The notes: a model not told the origin generated them from the sequence alone. A stretch of DNA of 53,316 bases from Microcaldota archaeon (GCA_021792395.1 JAJYUR010000004.1:1-53316), one strand, 5' to 3'. Counted from the stretch's first letter, positions 1 to 10,250 are shown. Numbers and translations: made by a program.

Positions 1-88
1 TTTTATCCTATCGCTTTTTTCCTGCGCCAATAAAACACCTTTTAGATATTTTTGTTTATATTTTAATGTATTTAAAGGCGATGCAGGA

Positions 89-751
89 ATGGAATACCAA
101 AACAGGAGGCTATACGCATCGCATGTACTGAGGCTGCTTAAACGCAAATACAGGAATGCAATGCGCACAGGTTTAAACCATGAAAATCCATGGGAACTCC
201 TTGTAGCTACGGTGCTGTCTGCACAGGCGCAAGACAGGCAGGTTAATCTTGTAACGCCTGCATTGTTTACAAGATATAAGTCAATAGAACAGTTCGCATC
301 TGCAAACCCCAGCAGCCTTTATAGGTACACCAACAGCATAGGCTTGTATAAGACAAAATCTAGGAACATAGTTAATGCGGCAAGGATGCTTAGGGATGAA
401 TTCAAACTCCAAGTCCCGCACAGCATAGAGGGCTTGATTAAACTCCCAGGAGTTGGAAGAAAAACTGCAAATGTAGTGCTTTCCAATGCATACGGCATAA
501 ACGAAGGCATAGCAATAGATACGCATTGCATAACCGTGGCCAACAGGCTAGGACTTGCACGTTCAAAAAAACCTGAAGTTATAGAAAAAATTCTTATGGC
601 GCAATATCCAAAAAAGGAGTGGCAGAATGTATCGCATCTATTCATAGCATTGGGAAGAGACACATGCACAGCCAGAAAAAAAATCTGCGAAAGGTGTATC
701 CTGAAGAGGGTATGCCCGTCTAGTACATTGAAAGTAGGTAAAGGGGAATGA
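89..751 (+). CDS. nth: Endonuclease III (HhH-GPD DNA glycosylase/AP lyase)
   Basis: HhH motif LPGVGRKTANVVLSNAYG, catalytic-region D in IAIDTHCITVANRLGL, C-terminal 4Fe-4S cluster motif CTARKKICERCILKRVCP. Confidence 0.93.
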   Translation: MEYQNRRLYASHVLRLLKRKYRNAMRTGLNHENPWELLVATVLSAQAQDRQVNLVTPALFTRYKSIEQFASANPSSLYRYTNSIGLYKTKSRNIVNAARMLRDEFKLQVPHSIEGLIKLPGVGRKTANVVLSNAYGINEGIAIDTHCITVANRLGLARSKKPEVIEKILMAQYPKKEWQNVSHLFIALGRDTCTARKKICERCILKRVCPSSTLKVGKGE

Positions 752-755
752 GTTT

Positions 756-1421
756 ATGATAGCATGCTTATACAGCGGCGGAAAGGATTCTACACTGGCC
801 CTGCATAAGGCTTACATGATGGGAATCAAAGCCGAACTGCTTATAACAATGATATCGAAAAACGAATACAGCTACATGTTTCACAGGCCAAACGTCGAAT
901 TCAGCGGCATGCAGGCGAAAGCCCTAGGGATAAGGCACCTGCTCGTCATGACCGAAGGCGAGAAGGAAAAGGAGCTTGATGACATAGAAATTGCGCTTAA
1001 TGATAACAGCGTTACTAGATTGATAACAGGAGCAGTAGCAAGCACATACCAAAGGGATAGGATAAACAGGATATGTGAAAGGTTAGGCATAGAGCATATA
1101 TCACCTCTTTGGGGCATAGACCCAATGGAAGAATTGAATGAGCTTTCAAGTGATTACAACGCCATAATAACCCATGTTTCAGCCGAAGGACTCGATGAAA
1201 GTTTTCTGGGTTCCAGGATCGATGACATGATAATAGGCAGGCTTGTTAATTTGAATAAAAGATATGGAATAAACATGCTTTTCGAGGGAGGAGAAGCAGA
1301 ATCTTTCGTGCTTGACGCACCCCTATTCAAGGAGAAGATAATAATCGACGAAGCCAGGAGCGAATGGGATGGCAGCATAGGCAATTACATAATAGAAAAA
1401 GCACACCTTGAAATGAAGTAG
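756..1421 (+). CDS. Diphthine--ammonia ligase family (Dph6 / DUF71 PP-loop ATPase)
   Basis: PP-loop SGGKDSTLALHKA at the N-terminus; EGGEAESFVLDAPLF near the C-terminus typical of the family. Confidence 0.85.
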   Translation: MIACLYSGGKDSTLALHKAYMMGIKAELLITMISKNEYSYMFHRPNVEFSGMQAKALGIRHLLVMTEGEKEKELDDIEIALNDNSVTRLITGAVASTYQRDRINRICERLGIEHISPLWGIDPMEELNELSSDYNAIITHVSAEGLDESFLGSRIDDMIIGRLVNLNKRYGINMLFEGGEAESFVLDAPLFKEKIIIDEARSEWDGSIGNYIIEKAHLEMK

Positions 1422-1484
1422 CCTGCTCAACGCCCTTTTTAAAGCAGTATTTATTTTTATATAAGCTAGTATAATTGTGGTAAT

Positions 1485-2714
1485 ATGGCATTTCTTTCGG
1501 AAAGGAGCAGGTTCGTTTATAATGCCCTTTTGGAGGAGGACGGCATAGCAGATAGGATGATGAATAAAGGCGTGAGGGTCGTAAAGCTGAACAGGGGGGA
1601 TCCTGCAGTATACTTCAAGACGCCGAAATACGTAATAGATGCCTATGTAAAAGCCCTAAGGGAATCGAAGACTTATTATTCCAAAGCGCAGGGATCTGCA
1701 GAGCTGGTCCATGCAGTGCAGAAGAGATACAGAAGCATGTACCATGTAGATTTCCCAGACGATGGGATAATAGCCACGGCTGGACTGTCTGAGGCGCTGC
1801 TTTTCATAAACAGCGCGCTCATAAACAAAGGCGATGGCGCGATCATATTCAAGCCCTACTACAATCAATATATGACCCAGCTTAAGCTCGAGGGTGGCAT
1901 ACCCATAATGGCAGATTATGAGGAATCTAGAAATTGGGCTATGAATCCTGACGTGATAAAGGGAAAACTTGCAAAACTCAAACTAGATAGGCGGTTGAAT
2001 AGGATCAAGTATATGCTTATAACGAACCCTAACAACCCTACAGGGACAGTATTGGGCAGGGGCGTGCTTGAAGAGGTAGTAGGCATAGCAAACGATTATG
2101 GCGTGATGCTCATAAGCGACGAAATATACGATGAGATAGTTTATAATGGGGCTAGGTTCACAAGCCTTGCAAAACTCGCAAAAGGCATGCCGCACGTTAT
2201 ACTCAACGGTATGTCGAAGGACTACGATTCGACTGGATTTAGGATAGGCTTTGCAATAATCCCCGAAAACGATAAAAATTCGGATGCGCTTAAATCCAAG
2301 CTGGTCGATTACGCCAGGGTAAGGCTTTCACTAAACACCCCTGCCATGTATGCCGCGGCAGAAGCGATAGGCAATATGAAGGAGCATAAAAAGGCTATAG
2401 TGCATATGACCGCAGAAATAGAAAAAAGGGTCAACCATTCGATGAAGATACTAAAAAGCAATAACTTTGTAAAAACAGTAGTGCCAAATGGTGCGTTTTA
2501 CATTTTGCCGAGGATAGACTTGAAGGCGCTCCGCATGAAAGACGACCGTGAATTTGCGCAGAAACTCCTGCTTGAAGAAGGCATACAAGTGACGCGAGGA
2601 TCCGGATTTGGAGCAGAATCGCATTTCAGGATAGTTTCGCTGGCACCGAAAGGAATATTAGATTATTCGATTAATAAGATAAATAATTTTTGCATAAGAC
2701 ATGCAAAAAGATAA
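1485..2714 (+). CDS. Class I/II PLP-dependent aminotransferase
   Basis: TNPNNPTGTVL, SDEIYDEIVY, NGMSKDYDSTGFRIGF (PLP Lys region), RIVSLAP. Confidence 0.9.
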   Translation: MAFLSERSRFVYNALLEEDGIADRMMNKGVRVVKLNRGDPAVYFKTPKYVIDAYVKALRESKTYYSKAQGSAELVHAVQKRYRSMYHVDFPDDGIIATAGLSEALLFINSALINKGDGAIIFKPYYNQYMTQLKLEGGIPIMADYEESRNWAMNPDVIKGKLAKLKLDRRLNRIKYMLITNPNNPTGTVLGRGVLEEVVGIANDYGVMLISDEIYDEIVYNGARFTSLAKLAKGMPHVILNGMSKDYDSTGFRIGFAIIPENDKNSDALKSKLVDYARVRLSLNTPAMYAAAEAIGNMKEHKKAIVHMTAEIEKRVNHSMKILKSNNFVKTVVPNGAFYILPRIDLKALRMKDDREFAQKLLLEEGIQVTRGSGFGAESHFRIVSLAPKGILDYSINKINNFCIRHAKR

Positions 2715-2721
2715 TCTTTAT

Positions 2722-2809
2722 GGGCCCGTCGTCCAACGGCTAAGATGCCAAGCTTATTGCGCATACGCTTTACACGCTGGAGATCGGAGTTCGACCCTCC
2801 GCGGGCCCA
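2722..2809 (+). tRNA. tRNA-Val (anticodon UAC) with 16-nt BHB intron (2751-2766) at position 29/30
   Basis: Acceptor GGGCCCG/CGGGCCC, T-arm CGGAG-TTCGACC-CTCCG; removing AGCTTATTGCGCATAC gives anticodon arm CCAGC-TTTACAC-GCTGG. BHB: AUGC-CA^A ... GCAU-AC^G (AUGC/GCAU 4-bp helix). Confidence 0.88.
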
Positions 2810-2823
2810 TATGTTAAGGTTGT

Positions 2824-3855
2824 ATGATGCAAATAGGTAAGAAGGCGAAAACCAATGCAATTAGGTACTTGCTCGTTGCATTATACTTCCTTTTAACGGT
2901 CTTCTTTTTTCTTGAATTCGTTCTTCTGAACAACAGTCCCATGATACTCTATTCATTCCTTATCTTCATTGCAATAGGCATCATAGCTGGATTTTATGAG
3001 AGTGTTTCAAAAAGCATGGTCATCGCGGCGCTGGCTTTCATAATCTTGGGCTCGCTCCTTTATTTCGCGTTTGCAGGGTTCTCGACCATAGGAATAAACG
3101 TGGCAATAATAGGCTATTATTTCCTGATAAGCGCAGTTATAGGCATATTCATTTCAGTGATGATTGAAAATAATGACAATCCTAAAATCAGGAAAAAGGT
3201 TACCGGCTTCGTCAAAAAAAGAAGTGAAAAAATAGCATATGCTGGAATAATAATCGCCTTGGTATTGCTTTTAGGCCCGTTTTGGCCTCAAAGCGCTGCG
3301 GTGGCGCGCAGCCAATACATCAATGTATCGTTGCCATATTATTACAACGTAAGCGCGCAAAGCTATTCTAATTATTCGGTCGCCATGTCCCCTACGCCAT
3401 ATTATATGTCAAATCCAGTATGCATCTCCGGCTCCAACGTAACATTGAGCATATCATTTACATCATCTGACACAATAGATGTGTTCTTTTTCAGCAATGG
3501 AACTTTCCTATCGGAGGTGGAGAACTCTACTTTTGGGAATAGGCCATTTACCACGTATCTTGATGCCTTTTCGGGCCACAACAATGGCAAGGCCATTGGA
3601 TCGAAATCCGGTAGCATTACAGGCCACATGATGAATGGCTGCGGATACATAGTACTGCTTTCTAATTACACAGTCAGCGCTAAATTCCATGTGAGGGCAG
3701 ACTTCATTCAGCAAGACATCGCGTATGAAATAAAATCAGTACCTGCACCGAATGCCATAAGGGTAATAAATAGCACAGGAAATATATTGCAAAGCATAGG
3801 TTTTCTTGGGTTAAACTATCGCAACCTGACTAATTTGACGAACAACGCAAGCTAG
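2824..3855 (+). CDS. Multi-pass membrane protein with extracellular C-terminal domain
   Basis: Several hydrophobic helices in the first ~150 aa followed by an N-x-S/T-rich region; start may be the second ATG (2827). Confidence 0.6.
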   Translation: MMQIGKKAKTNAIRYLLVALYFLLTVFFFLEFVLLNNSPMILYSFLIFIAIGIIAGFYESVSKSMVIAALAFIILGSLLYFAFAGFSTIGINVAIIGYYFLISAVIGIFISVMIENNDNPKIRKKVTGFVKKRSEKIAYAGIIIALVLLLGPFWPQSAAVARSQYINVSLPYYYNVSAQSYSNYSVAMSPTPYYMSNPVCISGSNVTLSISFTSSDTIDVFFFSNGTFLSEVENSTFGNRPFTTYLDAFSGHNNGKAIGSKSGSITGHMMNGCGYIVLLSNYTVSAKFHVRADFIQQDIAYEIKSVPAPNAIRVINSTGNILQSIGFLGLNYRNLTNLTNNAS

Positions 3856-3896
3856 CAATAATATCTAACGCCAATCCCAATTAGTGCTGAAGGTGC

Positions 3897-4871
3897 TCAT
3901 TGATCTAATTTAAGAACTTCTTTTTCATACCAGTCTATGTCGGACAGGTTCATGAGTTTCCTGTAATCGCTGTAGAACTGGCGCATCAGCCCTATGAATG
4001 CATTTTCATTTGCCAAAGATCCGAGATAGCGGTTTTCCCATGTTTTATCTGCATGCTTATAATTATGTGTCTGTGAAAAACAGTACGTCATCGAAATTTC
4101 TCCGCACTCGTGTTCTTTCCTCATAACCATTACGTCGCTGTATAACTTCAGGCTTTTGTCGTTTAGAAGCACTGCAAGGGAAGGGGACGCCACCATTACA
4201 TAACTGCCATCAAGTATGAATTCATTGCCAGCTATCCGCTTCAGCGTTTCGTTGCCTTTCACGATGCCGCTTCCAGTGTATCCGCCAACGTAGCTAAGCC
4301 CGTATTTCCCGTATGAATCGATTCCTTTGAAAGGGACTGCAACCACATTTGAGAGGTATATGAAATATTTGCCATATTCGCTTATGCGATCTATCTTTTC
4401 CGCAAGGTGCAACCTTTCAAGTTTTACATTCATTTCAAGCGGATTTATATTCAATCTTTCCATTTCAGCAGCAAGATAGCTTGGCATGGCAGACTGCTTC
4501 GCAATTTTTGACGCGTTGGAGAGTTGGCTCTCGTCTATATCGAAGATGTCGATTGTACGCAACATATTTTTTTCCTGGAGGGCGCCAATGATCAGCATGT
4601 TTTGCGTAAATCCTCCGCATACCCCGATATATGAATTTATGCCTTCTATGCTGCGCAGTCCAGATATGACACCCTTGCTATAGCGCTCATTGGATTCGCC
4701 ATAAGCAATATTCTTGCATGCATGATCTGGCTCAAAATTTAAGTAGCTGCAGGCGATCGCCGGGTTTGCTTTGATGTGCGCTCCTTTCCGCTTGTGCATC
4801 TTTTCCAATGTATCTACCGGTTCTGCAATGCACACGTAGAAATATTTATAAGTTTGCGATTGGGGCGGCAA
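3897..4871 (-). CDS. Uncharacterised protein, possible Rossmann/SAM-methyltransferase-like fold
   Basis: 324-aa ORF; VCGGFTQNMLIIGAL / TIDIFDIDESQLS / KYFIYLSNVVAV order resembles class I methyltransferase motifs. Confidence 0.6.
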   Translation of the reverse strand: MPPQSQTYKYFYVCIAEPVDTLEKMHKRKGAHIKANPAIACSYLNFEPDHACKNIAYGESNERYSKGVISGLRSIEGINSYIGVCGGFTQNMLIIGALQEKNMLRTIDIFDIDESQLSNASKIAKQSAMPSYLAAEMERLNINPLEMNVKLERLHLAEKIDRISEYGKYFIYLSNVVAVPFKGIDSYGKYGLSYVGGYTGSGIVKGNETLKRIAGNEFILDGSYVMVASPSLAVLLNDKSLKLYSDVMVMRKEHECGEISMTYCFSQTHNYKHADKTWENRYLGSLANENAFIGLMRQFYSDYRKLMNLSDIDWYEKEVLKLDQ

Positions 4872-4886
4872 TTTTGAAGACCGGAA

Positions 4887-5192
4887 TCATTTTACGTATT
4901 CAGATATCAGAGGTATGCTTATCTCTCTGCCCATATACGCTTCAAACCCTATATACACGCCATATAACCATACCAGCAACGCTATTGCACTTCCGAATAA
5001 TGGAATTGCCATGATTGAAAAGAAGGACACGACAATTATTGATATGATGCCAAGAAGTATCGCTTGAAGCGAATGTTTCCTGAGTTTCTTATCATCTTTT
5101 CCGAATGCAAATAATATTATAATTCCAGAAAGCCATTCCAGAAGGTATGCAAATATATACAGTACCCGAACATCATCTTTTTTGCCCGCCAT
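4887..5192 (-). CDS. Small membrane protein (DUF4870/Tic20-like)
   Basis: MAGKKDDVRVLYIFAYLLEWLSGIIILFAFGKDDKKLRKHSLQAILLGI...; hydrophobic helices with a conserved-looking R-x-HS-x-QA; ORF-track extension to 5291 judged spurious. Confidence 0.6.
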   Translation of the reverse strand: MAGKKDDVRVLYIFAYLLEWLSGIIILFAFGKDDKKLRKHSLQAILLGIISIIVVSFFSIMAIPLFGSAIALLVWLYGVYIGFEAYMGREISIPLISEYVK

Positions 5193-5282
5193 TTTATCAA
5201 AAATAATTAGGCATTTATGCTTAAATACTATGCACACTATTTTTATTGGTAACTTAAAAAGCAGTAGATCGATGGTGGAATT

Positions 5283-6578
5283 ATAACGCAAAGTTCACAA
5301 AACGGCCATAAATGGATATATGCCACATTTCCTGGAAGCATAGCATACGGTCCGGTATCGACAATTGTTATCCTGTACATACTCAGCATAGGAGGCAACG
5401 TGATAGATGCGTCATTTGCAATAACGTTCGGAAGTGCGATTGCGATACCTGCAGCATACTTCTGGGGACGCGTGGTTGATAAGTTCAACAACAAGAAAAG
5501 CATGATAATACTCTCTTATGCGGGGCTTGCATTCTTCCTTGCAATGATGTTCTTTACGGGGAACATACTTTTTGTCATACTGCTCTACGGTGCGCTGTCA
5601 TTTGTGATAGGTGCAAATGCTACTCCGCTCAACATGCTGGTCATGGAGAATTCTCCTGAAGACCAGTGGTCTGCGATTTTCTCCAAGTTTCAGTTTATAG
5701 TAAGCCTTGGAGGAGGTATGGGATTCGCCCTTTCAACCGCTTTGCTGGGATTTGTCTCAATAAGATTTCTGCCTCTAATGTTTGGACTTGTTGCAATACC
5801 CTCGATAGTAATGAGTATGATATTGATATACGAGCCAAGGCGTACACTTCCTAGAAGGTTGATGCTTTCCAATATACACTCGTTTATAACAAGGATAATA
5901 ATGCAGCCTGTGCTCCTTGTCTCCGCACCCAAGATATCGGTTTTCAAGATAATATTCAATATAGGCACCAAGATGCACAAGCCGAAATCCTACCTCGGCG
6001 CCCTTTATCTGGCAATATTTGCCTTCTTCATCAGCAGCGGGCTCTTTAATACTGCCTATCCCGTAGGGCTTAAGGAGATAGGGCTTTCAGAGTTCACAAT
6101 ATTCCTGATAATAACGATAGGTATATTCATACAGGTTTTCACGTTTGCTTACTTCGGCAACTACGTTGCGAAAAGAATAAAGACGCGCATGCTGCCCAAT
6201 GCCATACTCCTGCGTGGAGGATCGTACATAGCAATTGCATTCATATTCCTCACGTTCACCAAATTTTCAGGATTTGTAATGCTAAATATCGTGCTGTATG
6301 CAATAGGGGCTGGACTTGCATACTCATTGTATTATACTGCATCCAATACGCTGGTTTTCAAAGCTATAGGGACAGAGCATAGAGCCAGCAAGCTTGGGAT
6401 ATATACCTCTTTGATTAGTGTATCTTTTCTAGTTGGCTCATTGCTGGCAGGATACATATCCTATTACTTAGGATATTCTGCCAGCTTTGTAGTTGCGGGA
6501 TTGCTGTTGGTAGCGAGTGCTTTCATTTTTGAGAGTGCCAGCTCGAAACTTGATGTGAATGTAATTGATAAACAGTAG
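5283..6578 (+). CDS. MFS transporter; probable AUA start upstream of the track's GTG (5400)
   Basis: ~12 hydrophobic segments, GRVVDKFNNKK loop; in-frame upstream sequence ITQSSQNGHKWIYATFPGSIAYGPVSTIVILYILSIGG encodes the missing TM1; GGTG at 5274-5277 lies 5 nt before ATA 5283. Confidence 0.75.
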   Translation: MTQSSQNGHKWIYATFPGSIAYGPVSTIVILYILSIGGNVIDASFAITFGSAIAIPAAYFWGRVVDKFNNKKSMIILSYAGLAFFLAMMFFTGNILFVILLYGALSFVIGANATPLNMLVMENSPEDQWSAIFSKFQFIVSLGGGMGFALSTALLGFVSIRFLPLMFGLVAIPSIVMSMILIYEPRRTLPRRLMLSNIHSFITRIIMQPVLLVSAPKISVFKIIFNIGTKMHKPKSYLGALYLAIFAFFISSGLFNTAYPVGLKEIGLSEFTIFLIITIGIFIQVFTFAYFGNYVAKRIKTRMLPNAILLRGGSYIAIAFIFLTFTKFSGFVMLNIVLYAIGAGLAYSLYYTASNTLVFKAIGTEHRASKLGIYTSLISVSFLVGSLLAGYISYYLGYSASFVVAGLLLVASAFIFESASSKLDVNVIDKQ

Positions 6579-6621
6579 AAGCAGATGCGCAGGCGCAATT
6601 CGCCTGCACTTAACTGCTGAG

Positions 6622-7242
6622 TTACGCTGAATTTCTTCCGACAAGCTTCATGCCTATGCCAGTGCCCATTTTTCTCCCGTATCCCAATTCTATCATGAGC
6701 ATGCCTACAGGCTCTATGTATCTTGCTTTCTCAAGCATGCCAACATCGACAGGTTCCATACCTATGCCTCTTGCAAGCTCCATGACTTTTGCCTTCGCCC
6801 CCTCATCATCCCCTGCAATGAAGGTAGTGAGCTTTTCGGCTCCTAACTGGCCCGTCTTCATGTTTTCTGCAAATATAGTATTAAAGGCCTTGACGACTTT
6901 TGCACCCTTTGCATGCTTTGATATTTCTTCAGCTGCAGATTCGTTGAAACCTTTAGCCCATCTCATGTGCTCGTCCATAGGATTCGAAACGTCAATCAGG
7001 ATTTTGTCCTTTTCATTGTTCTTCATTTCATGTATGGCTTCCTTCGCCGAATGATACGGAACTGCAAGTATTATCAGCTCTGCGCCCTTCGATGCCTCTT
7101 CTATCGTTGCAACATTTGCGCCGTTGAGTTTCGCTTTAGTCTCTTCAGGTTTCCTCGATCCATATACCACTTCATTGCACTTTGACAGAGCTTCACCAAG
7201 GCTTCTGCCTACATTCCCTGTCCCTATTATTGCTATTTTCAT
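6622..7242 (-). CDS. NADPH-dependent F420 reductase / NAD(P)-binding oxidoreductase family
   Basis: N-terminal GxGxxG: MKIAIIGTGNVGRSLGEAL, YGSRKPEE, VKAFNTIFAENM. Confidence 0.8.
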   Translation of the reverse strand: MKIAIIGTGNVGRSLGEALSKCNEVVYGSRKPEETKAKLNGANVATIEEASKGAELIILAVPYHSAKEAIHEMKNNEKDKILIDVSNPMDEHMRWAKGFNESAAEEISKHAKGAKVVKAFNTIFAENMKTGQLGAEKLTTFIAGDDEGAKAKVMELARGIGMEPVDVGMLEKARYIEPVGMLMIELGYGRKMGTGIGMKLVGRNSA

Positions 7243-7396
7243 ATTACCACATATATCATTAGAAGTAAAATATTAAATTTATTAGTAAAATAAAGGCCCC
7301 ACATACATCACATATATGTCTTTAAGGTATGGATATGCAAGGCACAATATGGCAGGCAATATGGATTTCTTTGATTTAAATGCCCAATCTGGTGGC

Positions 7397-8074
7397 TCAT
7401 GTCCTTAGCATCTTTTCTAAATCAGCGTGCATCGAACTTACATATCTAGGGTTTTCGTTGGCCAAGGCATCATGTGAAAGACGCCAAAACTTTTCAGGAT
7501 TGGTGAAATGGTGCAAGAGGATCGGCTTTATCATGTTTGCATACTTGTCATTGTACTCCCCATCAGGTTCTGAAAGCCATAATGAGTAAAGCATTGCAAG
7601 TTGATGGATGTATGAAGGCACAAGCACTTTAGAATTGTCTATAGTTATCAGCTTTGAATAAAACAAAAGCTCATTCGTGCTCACGCCTAGAAATGAATGG
7701 TTGTCAATTATTGCATTTTCACCGATTATTCCCTTAAGTGATTCGTTTACTACACTGTATTGCTCATGCTTTAGGCCTATTTCTATGGTTATTGAATTTA
7801 TACTGTCATATAACTTTATGAACCTGCTTCTTACCTCTTCTACATGGAAACCCATCTGGTTGGCCTTTTGGGTGTCTACCTTTATCATCTTGCCGTTAGG
7901 TATCATGCACGATAATGTGTCTGTTTTCACTTCAGGGTTGCAGCAGAAGCTGCTTGCTGCATCTGCATATGAGAGCATTATTGGATTTCCAAAAACATAT
8001 TTAGCGCGCTTATATGAATTTGCAAACGCCTTCGCAGAATAAGGTATTTCCTGATTTTCAAGTTGCTTCTCCAT
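7397..8074 (-). CDS. Hypothetical protein
   Basis: Long ORF, likely start MEKQLENQ; no recognised motif. Confidence 0.5.
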   Translation of the reverse strand: MEKQLENQEIPYSAKAFANSYKRAKYVFGNPIMLSYADAASSFCCNPEVKTDTLSCMIPNGKMIKVDTQKANQMGFHVEEVRSRFIKLYDSINSITIEIGLKHEQYSVVNESLKGIIGENAIIDNHSFLGVSTNELLFYSKLITIDNSKVLVPSYIHQLAMLYSLWLSEPDGEYNDKYANMIKPILLHHFTNPEKFWRLSHDALANENPRYVSSMHADLEKMLRT

Positions 8075-8196
8075 AGAGATCAAATTTTTATCAAGATGGA
8101 GATATTTATTAATTGTGTTTATTTTGGCACTTAGCCACTAGATGCAGCAATAAAAGGAATTTTAGTTATTTAGTGGGCAAGATTAAGTGTGGTCCA

Positions 8197-8601
8197 ATGA
8201 AAGAATTTGTATATCATGAAGTGGTAAAGGTTTATGATACAGATTATCAAGGCATTGCACATTATGCCTCATATTACAGGTTTTTTACAGATTCGATTGA
8301 TGCCTTCAACGCAAAGTTGCTTGGCAAGGACTCAAAGGAATTAGTTGAGGGTAACAAGTGGTTCGTCGTTGCGGAATCAGAGGCAAAATACCGAAAGCCG
8401 CTTAAGATAGGGGATAATATAATGATATCCGTAAGTGCTAAAGCGTTATCTCGAAAAGCGATAGAATATGCACTCTTGATAAAGCGGAATCCTGGAGACG
8501 AAACCACTACAGAGGGGCGTCTGGTGCTCGTATGCATAGACAGGAATACATTCAGGCCTGCAGACATGCATGAGGGGATGTTCAATCTGCTTGATTCCTA
8601 G
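8197..8601 (+). CDS. Acyl-CoA thioesterase, 4HBT hotdog-fold family
   Basis: VKVYDTDYQGIAHYASYYRFFTDSIDAF matches the 4HBT active-site region; start at ATG 8197 preferred over the track start at 8113. Confidence 0.8.
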   Translation: MKEFVYHEVVKVYDTDYQGIAHYASYYRFFTDSIDAFNAKLLGKDSKELVEGNKWFVVAESEAKYRKPLKIGDNIMISVSAKALSRKAIEYALLIKRNPGDETTTEGRLVLVCIDRNTFRPADMHEGMFNLLDS

Positions 8602-8734
8602 GCTTCTAGTATATTGAAAAAACTTTTCAGTAAGCTAAATCTTTCGATGTTTTTATAAGTAAAAACCGAACAAAAACCTAACGGTCCCAAATCCTTAATA
8701 TACCTTAAACTCGAACATATGATTAGGTGTAGCA

Positions 8735-9442
8735 ATGGGTAAAACCCTTGAAACTAAAAATAGGATATTGAAACTGCTTAAAGAGAAAAAGATGACGGTT
8801 ACAGAGATAAGCGAGGCGTTGGGACTCGCAAAGTCGACAGTAAGCCAACACATATCAGAACTGACTGACATCGGCAGGGTAGAACAGGATGATAATAGCC
8901 ATTTCAAAAAGATAAAATATTACAAGACTGCAGAAAGACGCGTTAATGATGAAGAAGAAGGCAAGGCAAACGGATATGTAATAGGAATCTCGGTAATAGC
9001 AGTCATTGGGATAATGCTTTTTGCTATAGCATATCTTAGCTTTAGGAATGTGCCAATAAACCAGACTACTACAATATCAGGGAATAATACAGGTGCCGGA
9101 GTATTCTCATGCCCTATCTTATTAATATTTAGGAACCCGAACAGCACTGAGGTTTATAACATAATTGAAGGGATAGCAGATGGCGACCCCTGTTATATGA
9201 CCTACATTGCTGCCAATGAGTCCAGATTCACTGCAAACATGGGAAGCTTAGGCTACACTGCACATAATGGGACATTATATGTACCGTCAATGAATTTGAT
9301 ATACCGCATATCGAGCAAACAGATAGGCAATCTAGAAAGCAACGTAGATAATGGCTATTGCTATGACGAGGAAGCGCTCGGATTTTTCAACGTGAGCTTT
9401 ACTGCGCCGAAGGTCAGGTGCAAGGCGGCGATATTCAGCTGA
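8735..9442 (+). CDS. ArsR/MarR-type winged-helix protein with a TM anchor and extracellular domain
   Basis: KMTVTEISEALGLAKSTVSQHISELTDIGRV HTH; hydrophobic segment VIGISVIAVIGIMLFAIAYL; GGTG-N5-ATG start. Confidence 0.75.
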   Translation: MGKTLETKNRILKLLKEKKMTVTEISEALGLAKSTVSQHISELTDIGRVEQDDNSHFKKIKYYKTAERRVNDEEEGKANGYVIGISVIAVIGIMLFAIAYLSFRNVPINQTTTISGNNTGAGVFSCPILLIFRNPNSTEVYNIIEGIADGDPCYMTYIAANESRFTANMGSLGYTAHNGTLYVPSMNLIYRISSKQIGNLESNVDNGYCYDEEALGFFNVSFTAPKVRCKAAIFS

Positions 9443-9483
9443 CTTTATTCATTAATATAAGCGTTTGCAGCTAAATACAATCA

Positions 9484-10242
9484 ATGAAGATAATATCGTG
9501 GAATGTCAACGGCGTAAGGGCGGCAGTGAAGAAAGGGCTTGTTGGATTCATCGAGAAAGAATCCCCTGACATGCTTGCACTGCAAGAGGTCAAGTCATCT
9601 GAAAGCATACAGCACATTGAACTCCAGAAGCTCAGATACATACAGTACATAAACCCGGCAGTGAAGAAAGGATATAGCGGCACCATGATTTTGACAAGGG
9701 AAAAACCGCTGTCAGTATTAAACGGCATAGGCATGAAGGAATTCGACAATGAAGGCAGGGTCCAGACTCTTGAATTTAAGAACTTCTATTTTATAAACAC
9801 CTATTTTCCAAATTCGCAGAGGGATTTGAAAAGGCTTAATTATAAACTTGATTTCGACACTGCATTCATGAGCTATGCAGATAAGTTGAAGAGGCAAAAG
9901 CCGCTTGTCGTATGCGGGGACATGAATGTAGCACATGAGGACATAGATATAGCAAGACCCAAAGAGAATTCGAATAACGCCGGATTTACAAAAGCAGAAA
10001 GGGACTGGATGACTTCGTTCTTGTCTCATGGATTCATAGACACCTACAGATATTTTCATAAGAATGATGTTAAATATTCCTGGTGGTCTTATAGATTCAA
10101 TGCAAGGAAAAAGAATATAGGATGGAGGATAGATTATTTTATAGTAACGACAGATATCGTCAACAAAGTTTTAGGCTCTGATATAATGTCAGACGTTGAT
10201 GGGTCCGATCATGCGCCAATAGTGTTGAATCTTAAGCTATGA
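9484..10242 (+). CDS. xth: Exodeoxyribonuclease III / AP endonuclease (EEP family)
   Basis: MKIISWNVNGVRAAVKKG, LALQEVKS, VCGDMNVAHEDIDIARPKEN, RIDYFIVT, SDHAPIVLNL. Confidence 0.93.
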   Translation: MKIISWNVNGVRAAVKKGLVGFIEKESPDMLALQEVKSSESIQHIELQKLRYIQYINPAVKKGYSGTMILTREKPLSVLNGIGMKEFDNEGRVQTLEFKNFYFINTYFPNSQRDLKRLNYKLDFDTAFMSYADKLKRQKPLVVCGDMNVAHEDIDIARPKENSNNAGFTKAERDWMTSFLSHGFIDTYRYFHKNDVKYSWWSYRFNARKKNIGWRIDYFIVTTDIVNKVLGSDIMSDVDGSDHAPIVLNLKL

Positions 10243-10250
10243 TTATATAT

